From Paracoccus bogoriensis (GTDB lineage: Bacteria > Pseudomonadota > Alphaproteobacteria > Rhodobacterales > Rhodobacteraceae): a stretch of 64,000 nucleotides of DNA. Shown here piece by piece: positions 58,977 through 64,000 of the stretch. The notes below the pieces were generated by a model. It worked only from the letters and a program-made list of their open reading frames with translations. It searched no databases and was not told where the DNA came from. How positions within the stretch are numbered: position 1 is the stretch's first letter; each line of letters starts with the position of its first letter. The position numbers and the translations under genes were made by a program. The stretch lies in contig NZ_JAHYSR010000020.1 of NCBI RefSeq assembly GCF_019431455.1, positions 1 through 64,000 on the forward strand. The letters are read 5' to 3'.

Positions 58977-60008
58977 TCAGAGCCGCGCGATCTCGGCCTT
59001 GAGCGCCTCGGCCTTGGGATCCGACAGGCCGGCCATGCGGCGAAGATGGCGTTCGAGTTCGGAATTCAATTCTGCCCCGACCAGAACGATGGTCGCATTC
59101 AGCCACAGCCAGGTCATCAGCGCGATCACCGCGCCAAGGGCGCCATAGGTCTCGTTATAGTTGCCGAAGTTCGCGGCATACCACGAAAAGAGGATAGAGG
59201 TGACAACCAGCGCGATCCCCGCAAGGACTGCCCCTGGCGAAACCCAGCGCCAGCGCGAACTGGGCCGGGATGGGCCCCAGCGATAAATTGCCGCCAAGGC
59301 AAGGATGAGAACGGCAAACATGATCGGCCAGCGGATCAGGTTCAGCGTCATCTCGTTGCTGGGCGCCATCGGCACCCACCGCAGCAATGCCGGAATGACA
59401 GCAACCATGGAGAACATCACGGCGATCAGCGCCAGCCCGCTCAGCGTGAACACCATCGAAACCAGGTTGAACTTGAGAAAGCTGCGCGTCTCTCGCTGGT
59501 AGAAGGCGACGTTCAACGCCGAAAGAAGCGCCTTTGTCCCGCCATTTGCGGACCACAGCGCAACGATCAGAGCCACCAGACCGGCCAGCGAAAGAACGCC
59601 CGCCGGATTGCTGGCAATGGCATTGACCTGGGTGCTGATGATCTGCAACCCGCCCTCGGGCAGCAGGTCCGACAAAAGCGACAGATGCCCCTCGATCATC
59701 GCCGGATCCGCCATCAGACCGTAAACCGACACAAAGGCCGTGATCGCCGGAAACAGCGACAGAAGGCCGAAAAACGTCACGCCGCCAGAAACATAGGTCA
59801 CACGGTCTTCGCCGATCCGTTCGATGGTCGATTTGCCGACCGCCACAAGGTCGGACCATCGCAGATCCCGAAGGCCAACATCGCCTCGCACGGTTGCGGC
59901 ATGGTCGGCCGGTGCCTCGTCATGCTGACCAAAGGGCCGCCCGGTGCGCGGATCGACCGGGCCGAACAGCGCGTCCAGAACGCCCGGACCGGGCTTCTGG
60001 CGGCTCAT
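58977..60008 (-). CDS. YihY/UPF0761 family membrane protein
   Basis: A 343-residue inner-membrane protein with six spans, once called ribonuclease BN by mistake. Seen: VTYVSGGVTFFGLLSLFPAI, SLAGLVALIVALWSANGGTK (family signature), LVSMVFTLSGLALIAVMF, YRWGPSRP and GAVIALMTWLWLNATIVLVG. The ATG at 60008 overlaps the stop of the gene before it (ATGA); one at 60029 would add seven residues. Its transport or other function is unknown. Convergent with the OmpA-like gene, 12 bp apart. Confidence 0.87.
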   Translation of the reverse strand: MSRQKPGPGVLDALFGPVDPRTGRPFGQHDEAPADHAATVRGDVGLRDLRWSDLVAVGKSTIERIGEDRVTYVSGGVTFFGLLSLFPAITAFVSVYGLMADPAMIEGHLSLLSDLLPEGGLQIISTQVNAIASNPAGVLSLAGLVALIVALWSANGGTKALLSALNVAFYQRETRSFLKFNLVSMVFTLSGLALIAVMFSMVAVIPALLRWVPMAPSNEMTLNLIRWPIMFAVLILALAAIYRWGPSRPSSRWRWVSPGAVLAGIALVVTSILFSWYAANFGNYNETYGALGAVIALMTWLWLNATIVLVGAELNSELERHLRRMAGLSDPKAEALKAEIARL

Positions 60009-60667
60009 CCGCGGCCTTGGTCGTGCCATTCGCGCCCCCGGCCGGGTCGGCCTGCGCCTGTCACGCCGCGGATCTGGTCGGCGACGCGGCTGAACTGCTC
60101 GACGACGCTGCGCGCCTGACCAGCCACGGTGTTGAAGGCGTCGAAAGCATTCAGCACCGAGTTCACCACGGCGTTCAGCCCGGTCGAAACATCGTTGGCG
60201 GTTTCGGTCAGCCTTTGCGCCGGCGTGCCCCTGCGGCGCGAGGCCTGGGCGCGCAGGCGCGCGGCGGTCTCGGCATCGGCGCGGGCTTGGGCGCGGACGC
60301 GGCGGCGCATTGCCTCGCGCTCGTCCTCATCGATCTGCGCGAAACGCGGCGCCACATGCGCGCGCTCGGCGGGGCGCTGCGGCCCGGCGACCGCGCGGCC
60401 CACAGCCAGCCCCGCCGCGGTCAGCCCCGCAACGCCAGCCGCAACCCCACCCCAGACGATGATCCGCGCCGCCAGCGACGGGCGCGGCCAGACCCGCCGC
60501 CCGTCGGGCGAGACAGGCCCCGAAGGCGGGATACGCGAGGACGGCATCTTGCGATGCGGATAGGGGCTTGCCGTGCGATGCCCCTCGGGGACGCGACGGG
60601 TGCCGAACCGGGTCTGGCTGTCGCGGTCGGCCTCGGTCAGGTGGGGATGGGGGTCTTGGGGGCGCAT
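60005..60667 (-). CDS. Hypothetical single-span membrane protein
   Basis: A 220-residue protein. The first 65 residues are a hydrophilic, His/Pro/Arg-rich cytoplasmic stretch; one span follows (IIVWGGVAAGVAGLTAAGLAVG, about 70-91); then an Arg/Ala/Glu helix (MRRRVRAQARADAETAARLR) and a C-terminal amphipathic part (NAVVNSVLNAFDAFNTVAGQ, ARSVVEQFSRVADQI) that could coil or lie on the membrane. GGAG precedes the ATG at 60667. It overlaps the YihY gene by 4 bp, so the two form a unit. No family recognised. Confidence 0.75.
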   Translation of the reverse strand: MRPQDPHPHLTEADRDSQTRFGTRRVPEGHRTASPYPHRKMPSSRIPPSGPVSPDGRRVWPRPSLAARIIVWGGVAAGVAGLTAAGLAVGRAVAGPQRPAERAHVAPRFAQIDEDEREAMRRRVRAQARADAETAARLRAQASRRRGTPAQRLTETANDVSTGLNAVVNSVLNAFDAFNTVAGQARSVVEQFSRVADQIRGVTGAGRPGRGREWHDQGRG

Positions 60668-60808
60668 GAGCGGTCTCCGACTGGCAATGTCTTGCCCTTC
60701 AAACCCGCACACGGCGCGGAATGTTCCGCAATCCGGTCCCGGTCGGCATGAAAACTTGCCCCCTGGTCCTGCCAAGGCTATGCCGCGCCCATCGACAAGG
60801 AGCCCGCC

Positions 60809-62122
60809 ATGATCCCACGCTATGCCCGCCCCGAAATGGTCGCCATCTGGTCGCCCGAGACGAAGTTCAAGATCTGGTTCGAGATCGAAGCCCATGCCTG
60901 TGACGCGCAGGCCGATCTGGGCGTGATCCCGCGCGAGAATGCCGAAGCCGTCTGGCGCGCCAGGGATGTCCAGTTCGACGTGGCCCGCATCGACGAGATC
61001 GAGGCCGTCACCAAACATGACGTGATCGCCTTCCTGACCCATCTGGCCGAACATGTCGGCAGTGAAGAGGCGCGTTTCGTTCACCAGGGCATGACCTCGT
61101 CGGACGTTCTGGACACGACGCTGAACATCCAGCTTGTCCGCGCCGCCGACATCCTGCTGGCCGACATGGACCGCGTCCTGGCGGCGCTGAAGACGCGCGC
61201 CTACGAACACAAGGATACGGTTCGCATCGGCCGCAGTCACGGCATCCATGCCGAGCCAACGACGATGGGTCTGACCTTTGCGCGCTTCTACGCCGAAATG
61301 GCGCGCGGCCGTGCGCGCCTTCAGGCCGCGCGGGCCGAGGTAGCCACCGGCGCCATCAGCGGCGCAGTCGGCACTTTTGCCAATATCGACCCGGCGGTCG
61401 AGGAACATGTCTGCGCGAAGATGGGCCTGCGCCCCGAGCCGATCAGCACTCAGGTCATCCCCCGCGACCGACATGCGATGTTCTTTGCGGTGCTTGGCGT
61501 CATCGCCAGCAGCATCGAGAACATCGCCATCGAGATCCGCCACATGCAGCGCACCGAAGTTCTGGAGGCCGAGGAGTTCTTCAGCCCCGGCCAGAAGGGC
61601 AGTTCGGCCATGCCGCACAAGCGCAATCCGGTCCTGACCGAGAACCTGACCGGCCTTGCCCGTCTGGTCCGCATGGCCGTGATCCCCGCGATGGAGAACG
61701 TCGCGCTCTGGCACGAGCGCGACATCAGCCATTCCTCGGTCGAGCGCGGCATCGCGCCGGACGCCACGATCACGCTGGATTTCGCGCTGAACCGGCTGGC
61801 GGGCGTGATCGAGAAGCTGGTGATCTACCCCGAAAACATGCTGGCCAACCTGAACAGGTTCCGCGGTCTGGTCATGTCGCAGCGCGTGCTGCTGGCGCTG
61901 ACGCAGGCGGGTGTCAGCCGCGAGGACGCCTATCGACTGGTCCAGCGCAACGCCATGAAGGTCTGGGAGAAGGGCGCCGATTTCCGCGAGGAATTGCTGG
62001 CCGATCCCGACGTGACTGCGGCGCTCTCGCCCGCCGAGATCGAGGAAAAGTTCGATCTGGGCTACCATACCAAGCATGTGGACACGATCTTCCGCCGCGT
62101 ATTCGAGACCGATCCCGTCTGA
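60809..62122 (+). CDS. purB: Adenylosuccinate lyase
   Basis: A 437-residue enzyme of purine synthesis acting on SAICAR and adenylosuccinate. Seen: MIPRYARPEMVAIWSPETKF, HVGSEEARFVHQGMTSSDVL, GRSHGIHAEPTTMG with the catalytic His, and the superfamily signature SSAMPHKRNPVLTENL carrying the mobile catalytic Ser. AAGGAGCCCGCC precedes the ATG. Divergent from the hypothetical membrane protein gene. Confidence 0.97.
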   Translation: MIPRYARPEMVAIWSPETKFKIWFEIEAHACDAQADLGVIPRENAEAVWRARDVQFDVARIDEIEAVTKHDVIAFLTHLAEHVGSEEARFVHQGMTSSDVLDTTLNIQLVRAADILLADMDRVLAALKTRAYEHKDTVRIGRSHGIHAEPTTMGLTFARFYAEMARGRARLQAARAEVATGAISGAVGTFANIDPAVEEHVCAKMGLRPEPISTQVIPRDRHAMFFAVLGVIASSIENIAIEIRHMQRTEVLEAEEFFSPGQKGSSAMPHKRNPVLTENLTGLARLVRMAVIPAMENVALWHERDISHSSVERGIAPDATITLDFALNRLAGVIEKLVIYPENMLANLNRFRGLVMSQRVLLALTQAGVSREDAYRLVQRNAMKVWEKGADFREELLADPDVTAALSPAEIEEKFDLGYHTKHVDTIFRRVFETDPV

Positions 62123-62201
62123 CAATCGGGCGTCGCTAACCGAATCTTAGGCCCTTTGTCGCATCTTGCCGCCGATCGGGAATGTGACAGGGGGCCTTGG
62201 C

Positions 62202-63227
62202 ATGGGCGCAGCCATCAGATTGAGCCAGCGGCAAAAGGCGGCGGTGATCGTGCGCCTGCTGCTCGAGGAGGAAGAAGGCATCAGCCTCGAACAATTACCC
62301 GGCGAGTGCCAGACCCTGCTGGCGCAGGAAATGGCCGCCATGGATATGATCGACCGCCAGACCCGCGATGCCGTGATCCAGGAATTCTGCGAACATCTCG
62401 AATCGGTGGGGGTGACCTTTCCCGGCGATCTGGACGGAACGCTTGCCATGCTGGGCGGCAGCATCTCGGCTGCAAGCAGCGACCGGTTACGCAAGGCGGC
62501 CGCGGTCGAGGGGCGCGCCGATCCCTGGCAGCGCATCGCGGATCTGCCGGCCGAGACGCTGATCGCTCTGGCCAAGGGCGAGGCTGCGGAACTCGTGGCG
62601 CTGCTCTTGTCGAAACTACCGGTCGAACGCGCGTCCCAGGTGTTCGTGGCCCTGCCCCGCGACCGGGCTCGGGCCGTGGCGCAGGCCATGCCCATGACAG
62701 CGGGTGTCAACCCGGCCTCGTTGCACCGGATGGGTTGTGTGCTGCTGCGGGCTGCCGATGCCCTGCCGCGCCCTGCGATCGCAACCCCCGCGACCAGCCG
62801 GATGGGGGCGATCCTGAACTTCGCCTCAGCCGATCTGCGCGATCAGGTGCTGGAAACGCTGGACGATGCCGATCCTGGCTTTGCGGAAGAGGTGCGCAAG
62901 GCGATCTTTCTCTTCGCGCATATCCCTGCCCGTGTCTTGCCCCGCGACGTTCCCCGCATCCTGCGCGAGGTCGAACAGCCTGTTCTGCTGCGTGCTCTCT
63001 CGGCGACCGAGGGCGCGGACGGCGCAGCGGCGGCCTTTCTCATGGAAAACATCTCACAGCGCATGGCAGACGGGCTTCGCGAAGAAATCGAGGCTCTGGG
63101 CAAGCAGCGTCCCAAGGATATCGAGGATGCCATGACCGAAGTGGTCGCGGCCATCCGACGCCTCGAAGCGACCGGCGAGATCGCTCTGGCCCCGCCCCAA
63201 GCGGAGGATGATGCAGAAGATCATTGA
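62202..63227 (+). CDS. fliG: Flagellar motor switch protein FliG
   Basis: A 341-residue FliG. The N-terminal domain is AIRLSQRQKAAVIVRLLLEE, the middle domain is diverged (ETLIALAKGEAAELVALLLS, ASQVFVALPRDRARAVAQ) and the C-terminal domain retains FAEEVRKAIFLFAHIPA, the torque helix region with LPRDVPRILREVEQPVLLRA and GLREEIEALGKQRPKDIEDA. The ATG at 62202 follows AGGGGGCC; a TTG at 62166 is possible. No other flagellar gene is in the window, so this copy is isolated. The next gene, a 47-residue membrane protein, starts 55 bp later. Confidence 0.87.
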   Translation: MGAAIRLSQRQKAAVIVRLLLEEEEGISLEQLPGECQTLLAQEMAAMDMIDRQTRDAVIQEFCEHLESVGVTFPGDLDGTLAMLGGSISAASSDRLRKAAAVEGRADPWQRIADLPAETLIALAKGEAAELVALLLSKLPVERASQVFVALPRDRARAVAQAMPMTAGVNPASLHRMGCVLLRAADALPRPAIATPATSRMGAILNFASADLRDQVLETLDDADPGFAEEVRKAIFLFAHIPARVLPRDVPRILREVEQPVLLRALSATEGADGAAAAFLMENISQRMADGLREEIEALGKQRPKDIEDAMTEVVAAIRRLEATGEIALAPPQAEDDAEDH

Positions 63228-63281
63228 TCCGCTTGCCAGCGCCTGCGCCCACAGCAATAACGGCACCACTTGGAGGCCGGG

Positions 63282-63425
63282 ATGACGAACCAGATCGCGA
63301 TTGCCCTGCTGATGCTGTTTGCCGCGCTTCTGCTGGCGGATCACTTCTGGCTGCAGATGGACATGCCGCTGTTTCTGGCCCGCCAGCTGGACCGTTTCAT
63401 CGAATATCTCAGCTTCTGGCGCTAG
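63282..63425 (+). CDS. 47-residue single-span membrane protein
   Basis: A short gene: MTNQIAIALLMLFAALLLAD forms the membrane segment, followed by HFWLQMDMPLFLARQLDRF and the ending IEYLSFWR. TTGGAGGCCGGG before the ATG is a good ribosome site. Proteins of this size and ending (F-W-R) are, from memory, common beside housekeeping genes in Rhodobacteraceae, sometimes misnamed. It is probably cotranscribed with fliG. Its TAG stop is part of a CTAG (63422-63425) shared with an IS5 transposase remnant on the other strand. Confidence 0.75.
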   Translation: MTNQIAIALLMLFAALLLADHFWLQMDMPLFLARQLDRFIEYLSFWR

Positions 63426-63620
63426 GACGCGGTCTCATGATGCCTGGCCCATAGTCGGACGCAGGCGATGAGGACGGCGGCCAGGTCGTTGCGGGCGGAT
63501 GTCTCGCAGCGTGTGGCGGTCTTTTGTAAGTGCTTTATCTTGTTGAGTAATTGATCGACCGAGCTGCGCTTGCGAGAGGTCGGGATCGCCGGGCGCTGCA
63601 CCTTTCTGTCGCGCTGCATG
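63422..63620 (-). pseudogene. IS5-family transposase, C-terminal fragment
   Basis: On the minus strand: DRKVQRPAIPTSRKRSSVD, LLNKIKHLQKTATRCETSAR and NDLAAVLIACVRLWARHHE ending ETAS and TAG. This is the last 65 residues of an IS5-family transposase, related to the fragment at 595-900. The rest is absent. Its stop lies in the CTAG shared with the 47-residue membrane protein gene. Confidence 0.78.
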
Positions 63621-63756
63621 GGGATGTGTCCGCGCCCGCCGCGTGCGGCGATCGGATCTACTTAACCGTCCGGTCTGACTGTTCTTCCATTGCGATGGAT
63701 CGAGGCATGAAGGCGAAGAGCCGCGCCCCAGCTTCTTCGAGGCCGTCGGTCACCGC

Positions 63757-63916
63757 CCGGCACTTGAGGCGCCTGAAAGAGGAGTTCCGTCACCGCATCA
63801 GAACCCAGACCGTGCTGCCCTGCGCCGAGACCGTGCCGATGCTGCTCTGAGAGTTGCTCGCGTCCGGCCAGATGCAGATGCGCAAGGCCGATGGATGGGA
63901 AACCCTCTCTCAGAAC
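63757..63916 (+). pseudogene. Probable IS256-like transposase, C-terminal fragment
   Basis: In one frame with an internal stop at 63848-63850: LRRLKEEFRHRIRTQTVLPC, AETVPMLL, stop, ELLASGQMQMRKADGWETLS. I recall this as the C-terminus of a Mutator/IS256-type group of rhizobial and rhodobacterial transposases; the family call is from memory and less certain than the others. The end is cut by the next IS5-type fragment. Sequence from 63621 to 63756 shows nothing I can assign. Confidence 0.5.
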
Positions 63917-63920
63917 TTGT

Positions 63921-64000
63921 TCAAAGTCTTTTGAGCAGAAGAGTCAAGAAAGCCAAGTGAATGAACTGCAGACTGGTGTTAAGTAGCCGCTCGCAGTTCT
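63921..64000 (-). pseudogene. IS5-family transposase C-terminus, runs off the window
   Basis: From the right edge leftwards the minus strand reads NCERLLNTSLQFIHLAFLTL and LLKRL, then TGA at 63921-63923. This is the C-terminal end seen in another IS5-family subgroup. The rest lies beyond the window, so whether the copy is intact cannot be told. Confidence 0.65.

Overview
The window is about 64 kb of GC-rich chromosome from an alphaproteobacterium of the Rhodobacteraceae, most likely Paracoccus or a close relative. This is inferred from the ctrA plus DUF1153/SciP pair, a class I PHA synthase/phasin locus with CTGC-N3-GCAG operators as described in Paracoccus denitrificans, the FAD/folate-type trmFO, the frcBCA sugar importer and the general gene content. 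It is almost entirely core genome, densely packed, with many 4-bp ATGA overlaps. No rRNA, tRNA, CRISPR array, prophage or replication origin was seen.

Layout. 1-900: insertion sequence debris (IS256 5' part, IS5 3' part). 897-8500 (minus strand): GAF protein, YjbQ-type protein, rmuC, a BLUF photoreceptor coupled to rpoD, rpoD, dnaG, a TetR regulator. 8578-14005: lipoprotein, FMN-dependent lactate-type dehydrogenase, ribosomal protein L25, trmFO, gluQ, hisI, an IscU-like protein. 14134-15263: a 31-residue membrane protein and decayed IS3 and IS66 transposases. 15260-20809 (minus): recG, ligA, ctrA, sciP. 20978-25983: mnmA, sufE, lipoprotein, dnaX-ybaB-recR. 26546-32605 (mostly minus): rplT-rpmI, small membrane protein, pyk, N-formylglutamate amidohydrolase (plus strand), D-amino acid aminotransferase, a TIGR02186/TauE pair. 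32776-37407: surE-pcm-nlpD-like stress cluster, a cytochrome b561-YceI fusion and a free-standing YceI. 37540-41661: phaP, phaC and divergent phaZ. 41709-46958: hydrolase, thrS, cold-shock protein, DsbA-type oxidoreductase, Bcr/CflA exporter. 47011-51185: frcBCA fructose-type ABC importer with a divergent ROK repressor. 51323-55908: rpsD, hisC-tyrC, DUF2125 protein, ChaC. 55987-60667: an ExbB/MotA-like and coiled-coil OmpA-like motor pair, a YihY membrane protein and a hypothetical. 60809-63425: purB, an isolated fliG, a 47-residue membrane protein. 63422-64000: nested IS remnants running off the window.

How they work together. The window holds housekeeping modules (primase/sigma factor, ligase/RecG, DnaX/YbaB/RecR, ribosomal proteins, tRNA modification by TrmFO, MnmA and GluQ), the cell-cycle regulator CtrA with its modulator SciP, a carbon-storage locus (PHB synthesis and mobilisation), and two envelope modules. 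The points I consider most worth a second look are: (i) a BLUF blue-light receptor whose TTG start lies inside the last codons of rpoD; (ii) two IS5-family remnants that end exactly at a CTAG serving as stop codon both for the transposase and for the neighbouring host gene on the opposite strand; (iii) the uncharacterised ExbB/OmpA motor pair with a roughly 350-residue periplasmic coiled coil; (iv) the absence of phaR from its usual place beside phaP although PhaR-type operators remain; (v) a dispersed intergenic hairpin repeat sitting between convergent genes.
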